A stretch of 64,000 nucleotides of DNA from Muscardinus avellanarius (GCA_963383645.1 OY726572.1:67277738-67341737); one strand, 5' to 3'; positions 31,538 to 41,410 are shown, counted from the first letter of the stretch. Numbers and translations are program-made. Notes: generated by a model from the sequence alone, not told the origin.

Positions 31538-31735
31538 GAATAAATAAATAAATAAATAATTCCCCCTAAAAACAGGAACAATACAAAAACAAATAATCCA
31601 ATCAATCAAAAAATGGGCAAGCGAACTAAATAGACACTTCACGAAAGAAGAAATCCAAATGGCCAATAAATGCACAAAAAAATAAAAAACTTAACATCAT
31701 TGGCAATCAGAGAGATGCAAATCAAAACTACCCTG
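30627..31735 (+). mobile_element. L1 with large internal deletions (leader + partial RT + ORF2 end)
   Basis: 30627-30950: leader-like sequence (GAAGATAGCAACCGAGAAAAG), which could be this lineage's L1 5' region. 30951-31302: ORF2 reverse-transcriptase region; on + the frame 30847-31209 includes [19 protein letters not shown] and [15 protein letters not shown], then TGTAG ends it. After the SINE the RT frame resumes for a few codons (about 31567-31578) and jumps to the ORF2 C-terminal region (TAATCCAATCAATC, GATGCAAATCAAAACTACC). Endonuclease, most of RT and the 3'UTR are missing, so it is non-functional. Confidence 0.75.
31303..31566 (+). mobile_element. Type II SINE with (AAAT)n tail in L1
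   Basis: TSD AATTCCCCC (31303-31311 and 31558-31566). Hairpin AGCCAGCTGCACTGGCTT; about 14 AAAT units (31498-31558). Confidence 0.92.
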
Positions 31736-32318
31736 AGCCAGGCATGATGGCTCACGCCTCAGCAATTTAGCAAGACTCTCAGCAACACAGTGAGATGCTG
31801 TTTCAAAATTAAAAAAAAGAAGCCGGGCGTGGTGGCGCACGCTTGTAATCCCAGCATTTGGGAGGCTGAGACTGGAGGATCGCGGTTCACGGACGGCCTC
31901 AGCTACTTAGTGAGGCCCTCTGCAACTCAGTGAGACCCTGTTTCAAAATAAAAGAATAAGCCGGGCATGGTGGCGCACGCTTGTAATCCCCGCGCTTGGG
32001 AGGCAGAGACAGGAGGATCGCGCAGGTTCGAAGCCAGCCACGCGCGCTGGCTTAGGAGACCCTGTTTCCAAATAAAAATGTAAAAATAGGTCTGGGAGTG
32101 TAGCCCAGAGGTAGAAGGGCTTCCAGGAACCCCAGTACAACCAAAAAAAAAAAAAAAGAAGAATAAAAAATTGGGCAGGGGGTGTAGATCAGAGATCAAA
32201 TACCTCTGGGATCCATCCCCAGAACCACAAAAAAAAATTTTTTTTCAAAAAGAACTGAAGTATAGCTCAAGGGTAGGATACCCTGGGTTCAATCTCTAGT
32301 GCCACAAAAAAAGAAAAG
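31736..32318 (+). mobile_element. Second three-level nest of SINEs
   Basis: Outer type 0 copy with a deletion: left 31736-31820, right 32245-32312. Middle type I copy: left 31822-31957, right 32163-32240. Inner type II copy: 31960-32160 with hairpin AGCCAGCCACGCGCGCTGGCT. All insertions are in the A-rich linker. Confidence 0.92.
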
Positions 32319-32819
32319 ATGAAGGTGTCCAATGTTTACCAACAAGAATAATAAAAATACCTGGTTAAAAGATTTAGGGATTGAGCAAGGGCCTTTCAGC
32401 TTGCTTTTCACCCCCAGCACTTACAGGTTTTCTTTCAGGATGTTTTCAGTTAACTGGTCACCATATGATTCCTAAAGCCCTATGCTGACTGCCTCTGCCC
32501 TGTAATAAAGGTCCTTTTCAGGAACTTTCAACAAAACATGAGGACAAACAAAGCAGCTGTCACCTGAGAAGGCACCTGACATAATGTGAGTACACAGGTG
32601 TGTCGGGCAGTGTTCTGAGGCTCACTGACATGAAATAACACTATCATCACTGTAAGACATGTGCGGAGCTAGAGCTAAAGGTTCTCTGTCCATCGCAGAA
32701 CTGTCAGAATTATTTGCTCTAAAAAGAGTCATTGTTTATCTTAGAGAAACCCTTTTCTACTATACAAAGAATGAAGGAAAGGAAGTTACTATCGTTAAAG
32801 CCACTTCATTTTACAAAGT
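32319..32819. other. Low-copy stretch
   Basis: No feature recognised; the frame 32659-32922 has no known domain and its second half overlaps an L1-like fossil. Confidence 0.4.
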
Positions 32820-33165
32820 TTTGGCACTATTAGTGCAAGTGTTAAATCATGCTATCTTTCTGGAAGGCAATTCGGCAATATGCCCCAAAATTTTAAAGGT
32901 ATTTAAAGGTAAACAGTATTGACCTAGCAGTGCTGTTTCTTGGAATTAATAATAAGACGGTTAAACATAAATACCAAGATAATGATATAAGAACTTGTAG
33001 CCATTAAAAAGCTGGAAACACGTTTACCACTATTACTGGTTGTAAACTGTGCAATCTATATGATGGAATACTATAATTGACATATATCTGTGCCTATTGT
33101 ATGTTGTTGAATTTTATAAGTAGGTTACAAATATCAAGTATAAATGGAATCATTTTAAATGAGTA
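32820..33165 (+). mobile_element. Old L1 (ME-type) 3' fragment
   Basis: CTGGAAGGCAATTCGGCAATA, read as CTGGAAGGCAATTCGG, then TATTGACCTAGCAGTGCTG, GAACTTGTAGCCATTAAAAA and GATGGAATACTATAATTG follow the L1ME order. Confidence 0.65.
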
Positions 33166-33169
33166 TAAT

Positions 33170-33298
33170 TTGTGTGTGTGGTGCTGGGGACTCTTTATTT
33201 TGAAACAGGATCTCATAAGTTACAGAGGGCCTAGCTGAGGATCCTCTTGTCTCAACCTCTCAAGTACTGGGATTAAAAACGTGTGCCACCACACCCAG
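33170..33298 (-). mobile_element. SINE with right half deleted
   Basis: GTGGTGCTGGGGACTC is followed directly by TTTATTTTGAAACAGG; CCACCACACCCAGA end. Confidence 0.85.
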
Positions 33299-33509
33299 AT
33301 AAATTTTTATAAATACAAAGACAACCATCTGGAATCATGTTTTCCAAAATATTTAGTGGTAAGGGGTTTTTAAGTAATATTTACTTTTATCTTCACATTT
33401 TTCTGTATGGTCTGAATATTTTTACTATATGTTTACATTCAAAGTCAGAAAAAAAAATCCTCTTTTATTTCAGAAAAAAATATTCTTCTAAGATTCTGAT
33501 AGGTTGGGT
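33299..33509. other. Low-copy spacer
   Basis: No feature recognised. Confidence 0.4.
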
Positions 33510-33754
33510 TTTTTGTTTGTTTGTTTTTTGGTTTTTTGTTGTCATTGATGTTGCTTTGTGGTACTAGGGATTGAACCCAGGAGCATTTTACCCCCAAGCT
33601 ATACCCTAAGCCTTATTTTTTTAGTCTTTATTTGTGAAACAGAGTCCCACTAAGTTGTGAAGGTCCTCACTAAGTAGCTGACACAAACGTGCAACCCTCC
33701 TGTCTCAGCCTCCCAAGAATTGAGATTACAAGCATGCACCACCATACCAGGCTA
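33510..33754 (-). mobile_element. Type I SINE with TTTG-rich tail
   Basis: TTGTGGTACTAGGGATTG, TTTATTTGTGAAACAG, CCACCATACCAGGCT. Confidence 0.9.
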
Positions 33755-33847
33755 TGATAGTTTTCTCAAAGACCTAAACCTACTTCCCTCTCATGCTAGC
33801 TGCTATGTAGTATAGACTTAGAAAAGATCATTTTATGTAAGGGCTGT

Positions 33848-33985
33848 GGCTCTCAAAGTGTAGTACCCCAAACTAGTGGCATAAACAGCCCTGAAATGCT
33901 TCAGAAATGCAAATTCTTAGGCTCCACCCACAATTATTGCATTAGAAACTCTAGGGCTGGAGCCTAGCAATCTGTGGGTTCGGGG
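33848..33985 (+). mobile_element. MER5-like hAT fragment
   Basis: CTCTCAAAGTGTAGTACCCC, AGAAATGCAAATTCTTAGGC and TAGAAACTCTAGGG with AGCAATCTGTGG follow the MER5 order. A SINE has inserted at its 3' side (33985-34214), and 34215-34282 may be the remainder. Confidence 0.6.
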
Positions 33986-34214
33986 TTTTTTCTTTTTGTT
34001 TTTTTTTTGTTTTGTTTTGTTTTGTTTTTTGGTGGTACTGGAGATGGAACCCTTCTACATCCGGGCTACACTGAGCTACACTCCCAGACCTATTATATAT
34101 TTTATTTGGAAACAGGGTCTCTTAAGCCAGCGAGGCTGGCTTCGAACCTGCGCGATCCTCCTGTCTCTGCCTCCCAAGCGCAGGGATTACCAGTGTGTGC
34201 CACCACGCCTGGCT
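33985..34214 (-). mobile_element. Type II SINE with (TTTTG)n tail
   Basis: (TTTTG)n tail (about 34007-34030), GGTACTGGAGATGGAACCC, duplicated GGGCTACACTGAGCTACACTC, hairpin AGCCAGCGAGGCTGGCTT, CCACCACGCCTGGCTC end. Confidence 0.92.
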
Positions 34215-34282
34215 CTGTGTTTTTTTATAGTCATCTGAAGTTTATTTTCTTGAAACACAGAACCAATTTTCTTGAGGATAGA

Positions 34283-34306
34283 AGTGTGTGCCACCACACC
34301 CAGCTC
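34283..34306 (-). mobile_element. Tiny SINE 5' remnant
   Basis: GTGTGTGCCACCACACCCAG only; about 20 bases of a left-half start. Confidence 0.5.
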
Positions 34307-34660
34307 TCTAGCACCTCATTTCGCTGTGTTGTTTTCAAAGCTGTATTATTCAAGTTTCTGTATGTACCTTTATTGGTGCATGATGGTCTCACATCATAAT
34401 GTAGTTCCTAGTGATGGCTGGCATACAGGCACACAGCACAAGGTGAGCTTTCCCGGCTTCCTCCCCACTCCCTCAGACTTGTCCATATAGGATGTAGAGA
34501 CTGGTGTTGGTATTCTCACATATGTAGATAATGTCTGTCATGGAAGAGATTCCCTCATTGATCTGCCCTCTCCATCCCCTACCCAACAACAATATGTATT
34601 AACAAACCCTCCAGATGATACAGGTACAATCAAGTTTAAATATTAACTCAAAACCTAGTG
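34307..34660. other. Low-copy stretch
   Basis: Resembles an old LINE in part (TTGGTGCATGATGGTCTCAC, read as GGTGCATGATGGTCTC) but not assignable. Confidence 0.35.
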
Positions 34661-34762
34661 ACCTGGATGGGATAAAGCTGAGTGGTAGAGCACTTGTCTA
34701 GCACAAACAAGGTCCTGAGTTTAACCTCCAGCATCTCTCCCCACCCCAAAAAAAAAAAAAAC
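34661..34762 (+). mobile_element. ID element, solo
   Basis: GGATAAAGCTGAGTGGTAGAG, read as GCTGAGTGGTAGAGC, ACTTGTCTAGCAC, GTCCTGAGTTTAACC and an A-rich tail. tRNA-derived SINE. Confidence 0.85.
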
Positions 34763-34912
34763 CACAAAAAAATGGCAACCTGAAAGACCAATTTAAACTC
34801 CTCTTGGTATTCACATAAATGAAGGCCAAACAAAAGCAGGCAATGGCCTCACTGGGTGATCCTGCTTATTGATAAACTCTGGGAGAAAAAGACCTCAAGA
34901 ATATTCAAAATG

Positions 34913-35120
34913 TCAGCCAGGCATGGTCATGCATGCCTGTAATTCTAGAACTTGGGAGGCTGAGACAAGAGGATCACAGGTTCAAGGACAGACTCAGCAA
35001 CATAGTGAGACTCTCAACAACCTAGCAAGACCCTGTTGGGAAAAAAAAACAAAAGGCTGAGGATGTAGCCTGAAGGTGGGATGCCCTTGGGTTCAGTCCC
35101 CAGTACCACAAAAAAAAAGA
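34913..35120 (+). mobile_element. Type 0 SINE
   Basis: TCAGCCAGGCATGGTCATGC, GGCTGAGGATGTAGCC, GGTTCAGTCCCCAG. Confidence 0.88.
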
Positions 35121-35830
35121 AAAAAAATCAAAATATCAGAAATAAAACAGTAAACACACCTGAGTTGTAACTAAACTTGATGCAAAAAGAATAAATAAAT
35201 TCCCAACCCAATTATCAAAACAACATCTCCAGATAGTGAATGATATCAAAAGCCTGCATTGCTACCCAGGGCAACTTTCTGAAAACTCTGAGCAATAACA
35301 AATGACCTTGGAATGCCAGCTGACCACACAATGATAGAATCGCAACTGAGTAATACTCAAATCTCTGGCAAAATGTGAGTTTTATTCAACATACAATGGG
35401 GCTATTAACAGAATCCAAGCACTGTCATCACGACGAGGCAAGAGCATCCTTACTAAGGCTTCCACGTTGCTCAGCTGTGAACACACTCAGCACAGGAAAC
35501 ATAAGAGCCCAGAACTTCCAAAACAAATTCACTTACAACCTTATTTCTCCAAGAGAAGAAAAAAATGCTATAAGTTTTAAATAAGAAAAATGTGGAATAA
35601 AAACCACGGGAAGGACTGGGTAAACAAATAGTTCATTTAAAAACTGGGCACTACACTTGCCCACTGGTGCCTTTCCCTCCTCAGGATACTTGACTGTCAT
35701 CTGTTGGATAGCTGTCCTAAGGAGCACAGAAATCTACATCATCTAAGCGAGAGACGGCACCGCTTTGGATATAGTACAGTTGTATGCTATCTAACCTGCA
35801 CAAATGTACTAAGCAACCATACCTAAGAAT
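35121..35830. other. Low-copy stretch of 0.7 kb
   Basis: No SINE or LINE recognised; frames at 35375-35584 and 35533-35727 lack recognisable features. Confidence 0.45.
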
Positions 35831-35835
35831 TGTCT

Positions 35836-36060
35836 GGCTGGGCGTGGTGGCGCACGCTTGTAATCTCATCATTTGGGAGGCTGAGACTGCAGATCGCTGT
35901 TCGAGGACGGCCTCAGCTACTACTTAGTGAGGCCCTCTGCAAATCAGTGAGACCCTGTTTCAAAATTAAAGAATAAAAAATAGGGCTGGGGGCGTAGCTT
36001 GAAGGTAGAATGCCCCTGGGTCCCATCCCCAGTACTGAAGAAAAAGAAAAAAGAAAAAAA
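35836..36060 (+). mobile_element. Type I SINE
   Basis: TGGCTGGGCGTGGTGGCGC, duplicated CTACTA, GGCTGGGGGCGTAGC. Flanks AAGAATTGTCTGG and AAGAACTGCCTGG form a decayed TSD. Confidence 0.9.
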
Positions 36061-36065
36061 AAGAA

Positions 36066-36156
36066 CTGCCTGGGTCAAGGGATAGCTCATGGTACAGCAC
36101 TTGCCTCACATGTTCCAGGTCCTGGGTTCAATACCTAGTGCCACACAAAAATAAGA
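36066..36156 (+). mobile_element. ID element, solo
   Basis: GGATAGCTCATGGTACAGC, ACTTGCCTCACATG, CCTGGGTTCAATACC. Confidence 0.82.
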
Positions 36157-36159
36157 GAG

Positions 36160-36380
36160 AACAGCCAAGCGTGGTGGCGCACACCTGTGATCCCAGCATT
36201 CGGGAGGGAGAGACCAGGATCGCGGTTTGCAGACAGCCTGATACTCAGTGAGGCCCTTCACAACTCAGTGAGACCCTGCTTCAAACATAAAAAGGACTAA
36301 AAAATAGGGCTGAGGGTGTAGCTCGGAGGTAGACTGCCCCTGGATTCCATCCCCAGTACCACACAAAAAATAAATAAATA
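36160..36380 (+). mobile_element. Type I SINE
   Basis: AGCCAAGCGTGGTGGCGC, GCGGTTTGCAGACAGCC, GGCTGAGGGTGTAGCTCGG, AAAT-rich tail. Confidence 0.92.
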
Positions 36381-36452
36381 AGAAAGAAAGAACAAACCCA
36401 ATTTTGACTACATCTGAAACCTCCAAACTGAAATGGAAATTTGGGAAGAGGT

Positions 36453-36644
36453 TGTTTTGTTTTTGTGGCGCTGGGAATTAAAAACAGGGACACTCTACTA
36501 CTAAACTGCATCCCCATCCCTTTTCAATGTTTAATTTTGAGACGGGATTTGGTAAGTTGCCAAGGCTGGCCTTGAACCTGCAATCCTCCTGCCTCAGCTC
36601 TGGAGTAGCTGAGATTAAAGGGGTGTGTGCTGCCACACCCAACC
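36453..36644 (-). mobile_element. Type 0 SINE
   Basis: GTGGCGCTGGGAATTAAAAAC, TTTAATTTTGAGACGG, CCACACCCAACCTG. Confidence 0.85.
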
Positions 36645-36980
36645 TGCATTAGAAATCTTTAAGACGCCTGACTATATAGTTCACAGAGGTTAGACCAATG
36701 GGAGGCTCCCAGTGCGCAGTGTGTACATAACCTATAACCTCATCTTTACAAGTACGTAATGATAAAGCAATACCAGTACAGCTCTGGGGTTCTGGCTTCA
36801 AGCTGAGGAAGAATAGCAGGCTGTTCTCTGACCCTTGGATTTCAACCAGAAGGAATGCTGCTACTCTACTGATTCCAGTGCACAAGAAAGCAAAACTAGA
36901 TGAAGAGCTTTTCTGCGGCCTCATTCTTTTCAAATGTTTCTGAGTGAACTTAATTTTCCTCTACTCATTTACTTAATAGG
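36645..36980. other. Low-copy stretch
   Basis: No feature recognised; the minus frame 36649-36933 has no known domain. Confidence 0.45.
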
Positions 36981-36994
36981 TCTGACTGCCTATT

Positions 36995-37191
36995 TTGTGG
37001 GGGGAGGGGTGCTGGGGATGGAACCCAGGGGCTTTCTAACTCTGGGCTACCCTCCCAGACCTATTCTATATTTTATTTGGAAACCGTCTCACTAAGTTGC
37101 TGAGAGCCCCTCTAAGTAGCTGAGGCTGAGGTTGGCTTCAAACCTGTGCGATCCAAGTACTGGGATTACAAGTGTGTGCCACCACGCCCAC
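36995..37191 (-). mobile_element. Type I/II intermediate SINE
   Basis: TSD TCTG(A/G)CTGCCTATT at 36981-36994 and 37192-37205. GGGGTGCTGGGGATGG, CTACCCTCCCAGACC, CCACCACGCCCAC. Confidence 0.92.
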
Positions 37192-37247
37192 TCTGGCTGC
37201 CTATTCTTATGCTATGTCTCTGAGAATAGGAATATGCAAAAAATAAG

Positions 37248-37460
37248 GGGTGTGTGTGTGTGTGTGTTATACTAGGGATGGAATCCAGGGGCATTCTACC
37301 TCTGGTCTACACTCCCAAACCTATTTTATACTTTATTTGGAAACAGGGTCTCACCAGGTTGATGAGTTTCACTACTTGCTGAGGTTGTCCTCCAACATGT
37401 GATCTTCCTGTCTCAGCCTCCCAAGTACTGGGATTACAAGCCTGTGCCACCACTCTAGGC
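37248..37460 (-). mobile_element. SINE with (TG)n tail
   Basis: TG run 37249-37267, TATACTAGGGATGGAATCC, ACACTCCCAAACC, CCACCACTCTAGGC. Confidence 0.88.
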
Positions 37461-37538
37461 AAGATAAGAGTTTAATGCAGCTCCTCCTAGAGCCATGGGA
37501 AATTAAGTAGTTTGCTCATTAGTAAAACATTATTTTAG

Positions 37539-37740
37539 AGCTGGGCATGGTGGTACACACTTGTAATCCCAGTATCTAGGGGACTAAAGCAGGAGGATCA
37601 TACATTTGAGGATAGCCTCGGCAACTTATCAAGACCTCAGCAACTTAGTGAGACCCTGTTTCAAAATAAAAAGGGCTGGAGTGTAGCTTAGAGATAAAAT
37701 GACCCTGGGTTCAATCTGCAGTGCCAAAAAAAAGAAAGAA
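37539..37740 (+). mobile_element. Type 0 SINE
   Basis: TSD ATTATTTTAG at 37529-37538 and 37741-37750. AGCTGGGCATGGTGGTAC, GGCTGGAGTGTAGC. Confidence 0.92.
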
Positions 37741-37906
37741 ATTATTTTAGTAACAACATACTGTTTTGAATTAAATTTTCTCTAAAAAAATACATTTGAT
37801 GAATGGAACCTAATGATGCAAAATCACAGCACCAGAAATATATTTACATAAATGCTCATATTTCTACTCAGGTAGGCAGCTCCATTTATACTCTCAAAAG
37901 CCATAT

Positions 37907-38190
37907 TAGCTGGGCACTGTGCACATGCCTGTAAGTCCAACTACTCAGGGGGCTGAGGCAGGAGGGTCACAAGCTGAAGGCCAGTATAGGCAACTTAGGA
38001 AACCCTGGTTCAAAATGAAATTTTAGAAAGGGCTTGGAATGAGGCTCAGTGGTAGAGTACCTATCCTTAATACTACAAGAAGAAGAAGAAGAAGAAGAAG
38101 AAGAAGAAGAAGAAGAAGGAGGAGGAGGAGGAGGAGGAGGAGGAGGAGGAGGAGGAGGAGGAGGAGGAGGAGGAGGAGGAGAAGAAGAAA
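37907..38190 (+). mobile_element. Old dimeric SINE whose tail became a (GAA)n(GGA)n(GAA)n tract
   Basis: TTAGCTGGGCACTGTGC, GGCTTGGAATGAGGCTCAGTGG right half, then pure purine triplets: GAA 38079-38117, GGA about 38118-38180, GAA 38181-38190. Long frames across the tract (poly-Ser, Pro, Glu, Gly) are meaningless translations. Confidence 0.9.
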
Positions 38191-38250
38191 CTGAGTTTAT
38201 ACAACATAGGAATTTTTCTCCCAAAACCTAATTTGTCAAAAACTACCAGG

Positions 38251-38417
38251 AAGCCAGGCATGAAAGAGGAGGATCGCAGGTTCAAGGCCAGCCTAAGCAA
38301 TTTATCAAGGCTCTCAGCAACCTAGAGAGACTCTGTTTCAAAACAAAACATTATAAAGGGCTGGGGTATAGCTTAGAGGTAGAGTGCCCCTGGGTTTAAC
38401 CCCCAGTAACACAAAGA
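38251..38417 (+). mobile_element. SINE with left-half deletion
   Basis: TSD AAAAACTACCAGG at 38238-38250 and 38418-38430. AAGCCAGGCATGAAAGAGG: about 45 bases lost just after the start. Confidence 0.93.
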
Positions 38418-38444
38418 AAAAACTACCAGGTAGCAAAAATAAAA

Positions 38445-38662
38445 CTGCTGGGCATGGCAGCATATGCCTGTAATCTCAGTGCTTGGAAGGCTGAGACAAG
38501 AGGACTGCGGATTCAAGGCCAGCCTCAGCAGTATAGTGAGACTCTCAGCAAGGGAGCGAGATCCTGTTTCAAAACAAAAAATCAAACAGGGCTGGGGGTG
38601 TGGCTCAAGGTAGGAAGTCCCTGGGTCCAATCTCTAGTACCAAAAATAAATAAATAAATAAC
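38445..38662 (+). mobile_element. Type 0 SINE
   Basis: CTGCTGGGCATGGCAGC, GGGTGTGGCTCAAGG, CAATCTCTAGTACC, AAAT tail. Confidence 0.9.
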
Positions 38663-38696
38663 TCCTGAGCAAGTTTACATGATATAAAAATTAAAA

Positions 38697-38895
38697 GTTG
38701 CCGGGCGTGGTGGCACACGCTTGTAATCCCCGCGCTTGGGAGGCAGAGACAGGAGGATCGCGCAGGTTCGAAGCCAGCCGCGCGCGCTGGCTTAGGAGAC
38801 CCTGTTTCCAAATAAAAAATATAAAAATAGGTCTGGGAGTGTAGCCCGGAGGTAGAAAGGGCTTCCAGGAACCCCAGTACCACCAAAAAAAAAAG
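38697..38895 (+). mobile_element. Type II SINE, near-canonical
   Basis: TTGCCGGGCGTGGTGGC start, CCCCGCGCTTGGGAGGCAG, hairpin AGCCAGCCGCGCGCGCTGGCT (38774-38794), GGGCTTCCAGGAACCCC. Confidence 0.95.
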
Positions 38896-38930
38896 AAAAA
38901 ATTAAAAATTCTAAGATGGCCACACACAAA

Positions 38931-38932
<2 letters not shown>

Positions 38933-38973
<41 letters not shown>

Positions 38974-39073
38974 AAGAGAAGAGAAGAGAAGAGAAGAGAA
39001 GAGAAGAGAAGAGAAGAAAAGAGAAGAGAAAGAGAGAGAAGAGAGAAGAGAGAAGAGAGAAGAGAGAAGAGGG
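38933..39073 (+). repeat. Polypurine (GA)n(GAGAA)n tract
   Basis: GA dinucleotides to about 38969, then GAGAA pentamers and GA-rich mixed units. All purine on + for about 140 bases. Confidence 0.97.
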
Positions 39074-39306
39074 AGTGTGTGCACACAAGGATGACACCTG
39101 GGATTTTTTTTCTTTTTGAGAAGATTAACTTATAATAAACTTCTGGCTTATGTTAATAAGCCTCATAACAAGAGCAAATCCTGGGTCATGTTATAAAAGC
39201 ACAAGTTAACAGTCAAAGTGATGACAGTTTAAACCTGGTAATACTTTGGAGGTTTAGTCTTCCCATTTTATAAACTCCAGAATGTTATATATTGTAAACA
39301 GGCAAC
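39074..39306. other. Low-copy spacer
   Basis: No feature recognised. Confidence 0.45.
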
Positions 39307-39515
39307 TTTAGCTGGGCGTGGTGGCACACACCTGTAATCCCAGTACTTGGGAGGCTCAGACAGGAGGATTACAGGTTCAAGGCCAGTCTCAGCAACTTAG
39401 TGAGACTCCCAACAACCTAGTAAGACCCTTTTTCCAAATAAAGAGTCTGGGGTGTAGCTCAGAGGAAGAACACATCTGGGTCCAATCCCCAGTACCAAAA
39501 AGAAAAAAAAAAAGA
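39307..39515 (+). mobile_element. Type 0 SINE
   Basis: TTTAGCTGGGCGTGGTGGC, linker shortened (AAATAAAGAGTCTGGGG), GGTCCAATCCCCAG. Confidence 0.9.
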
Positions 39516-39569
39516 AAGAAAAAGACTATTTTCTTTCCTTTTTTATTTTTATATTGATAATACACTATT

Positions 39570-40385
39570 TTTTAATTCTCTCATATTTATTAAGGTATAA
39601 GTGACAAATACAAATTATACAAAATTACAGTTTACATGTTTGGATAAATGAATATTTTATGAAATGGTTAAACCAAGATAAGTAACACATTCATCACTTC
39701 ATACTTATCATTTTCTGTTGGTGAAAACAATTACAGTGTACTCTCAGCAATTTTCAAGTAAAATTATTATTAACTATAGTGATCATGCTGTAAAATATTT
39801 CACTAGGACATACTTACCCTAACTCAAAGTTTGCTTTTGATCAACATCCCATCACCCCCTCCTCCCTCCACCTCTCCAACCACCACCCTACCCTCTGCTT
39901 CTGAGTTGGACAACTTGAGATTCCACATACAAGTTTGGTCATGCAGTATTGGTCTTTCCATGCCAGGCTTACTTCACTTAGCATAATGCAAAATAAGACG
40001 TTACGGTCACATACAGGTTCGCCCACAGTGTCACAAAGGACAAGATTTCCTGCTTTAGGTCTGAATAGTATCCCTTGTGTGTGCACATGTGCACACGCAT
40101 ATACTCGTGTATACCAGGCTTTCTTTACTCATCCTTCTGTCAGTGGATCCTTAGGTTGGTTTCACATCTTGGCTGTTGTAATAAGCTGCAGTGAACACGG
40201 CATGTAGATATCTCATTTCCTTTGGATACATATGCAGAAGTGAGATGGCTACCATATGGCTGTTCTATTTTTAACTTTTTGAGTAACCACCACACTGTTT
40301 TCCATAAGAGCTATACCAACTTACATCCCCACCAACACTTACAGGGTTCCCTTTGCCTCCATAGCCTTGCCAACACTTATCTGTC

Positions 40386-40432
<47 letters not shown>

Positions 40433-40735
40433 TACTGGGGGTGGAACCCAGAGGCTTTCTACTTCTGGACTATACTCCCAGACCTATTTTTGGAAACAGG
40501 GTCTCACCAATTTACTGAGAGCCTCACTACTAAGTAGCTGAGGCTGGCTTCGAACTTGTGTGATCCTCCTGTCTCAGCCTCCCAAGTGCGGGGATTACAA
40601 GGTGCGCCACCATGCCCGGCCTATCTGTCTTTTTGATAATGGCTAATTGAACTGGTATGAGATACAATCTCATTTTGGGTTTGGTTCCCACTTTTCTAAT
40701 GACTAGTGAAGTTGAGCATTTTTCACATACCTGTT
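39570..40735 (-). mobile_element. Old L1 3' region on minus strand, split by a SINE
   Basis: AAGGTATAAGTGACAAATAC, CAGTATTGGTCTTTCCATGC, TCACTTAGCATAATGCAAAA, AACACTTACAGGG and TTTTTGATAATGGCTAATTG follow the reversed L1 3'UTR and ORF2 end. It is the one clear LINE fragment here oriented with EXOC6B. Confidence 0.85.
40388..40620 (-). mobile_element. Type I/II intermediate SINE with (TG)n tail
   Basis: TG run 40389-40431, GTACTGGGGGTGGAACCC, CTATACTCCCAGACC, GCCACCATGCCCGGCC end; TATCTGTCTTT on both sides. Confidence 0.92.
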
Positions 40736-40817
40736 GAAAAAAAAAAGCCACTTTCTGATTTAAGCACTGGTCACATACAGACATCCATATGGTAAAACTG
40801 ATTTTAAAAATCAAGCT

Positions 40818-41066
40818 AAGCTAGGCATGGTGGCACAGGCCTATCATCCCAGTACTTGAGAAGCTGATACAGGAGAACTGAAGGTTTGAGACCAGCCTGA
40901 ACAATTTAGTGAGACTCTCCATACCTTAGAGAGACCTTGTATCAAAATCAGAATAAAATATGCCTGGGAGTGTAGCTTTGAGGTTGAATGCCCCTGGGTT
41001 CAATCCCCAGTAGCAAAAGGAGGAGAAGAAGGAGGAGGGGGGGAGGGGGAGGGGGAGGAGGAGTTC
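40818..41066 (+). mobile_element. Type 0 SINE with GGA-rich tail
   Basis: AAGCTAGGCATGGTGGC, CCTGGGAGTGTAGCTTTG, CTGGGTTCAATCCCCAG, then purine-only GGAGAAGGAGGAGG tail (41019-41066). Confidence 0.9.
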
Positions 41067-41067
41067 A

Positions 41068-41150
41068 AACTAGGGTTAGGAATGTACCTACTGGTAGAGC
41101 ATTTGCCTAGCATGCACAAGGCCCTGGGTTCGATCCCCAATACCAAAAAG
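41068..41150 (+). mobile_element. ID element, solo
   Basis: CTGGTAGAGCATTTGCCTAGC, read as GGTAGAGCATTTGCCTAGC, CATGCACAAGG, GGGTTCGATCCCC: close to the ID consensus. Confidence 0.88.
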
Positions 41151-41410
41151 TGCTTGGAGGCAGACAAAGCAAAGTTGTTGGCACTATACAACAGAATCAT
41201 AAGCACTCCTGTGGTGATGGAAACGTTCTGTATCTTGAGTGCCAAGTGACAATGTCAGTATCTTAGTCCTGATACTGTAATTTTGAAGGATATTACTATT
41301 AGGGAAACCTGCCTGAAGGGGGTTTTGTATTATTTCTTACAACTGCATATGAGTTTATAATTATCTCCAAATTAAAAGTTTAAGTTTCAAAAATCAAATA
41401 AATTCAGATC
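41151..41410 (+). mobile_element. Old L1 3'UTR fragment
   Basis: TGGTGATGGAAACGTTCTG, ATATTACTATTAGGGAAAC, TTATTTCTTACAACTGCATA and TAATTATCTCCAAATTAAAA. Confidence 0.75.

Noticed and set aside
37967..38231. Frames with long Pro, Ser, Glu and Gly runs
   Set aside because: Six-frame readings of the GAA/GGA microsatellite.
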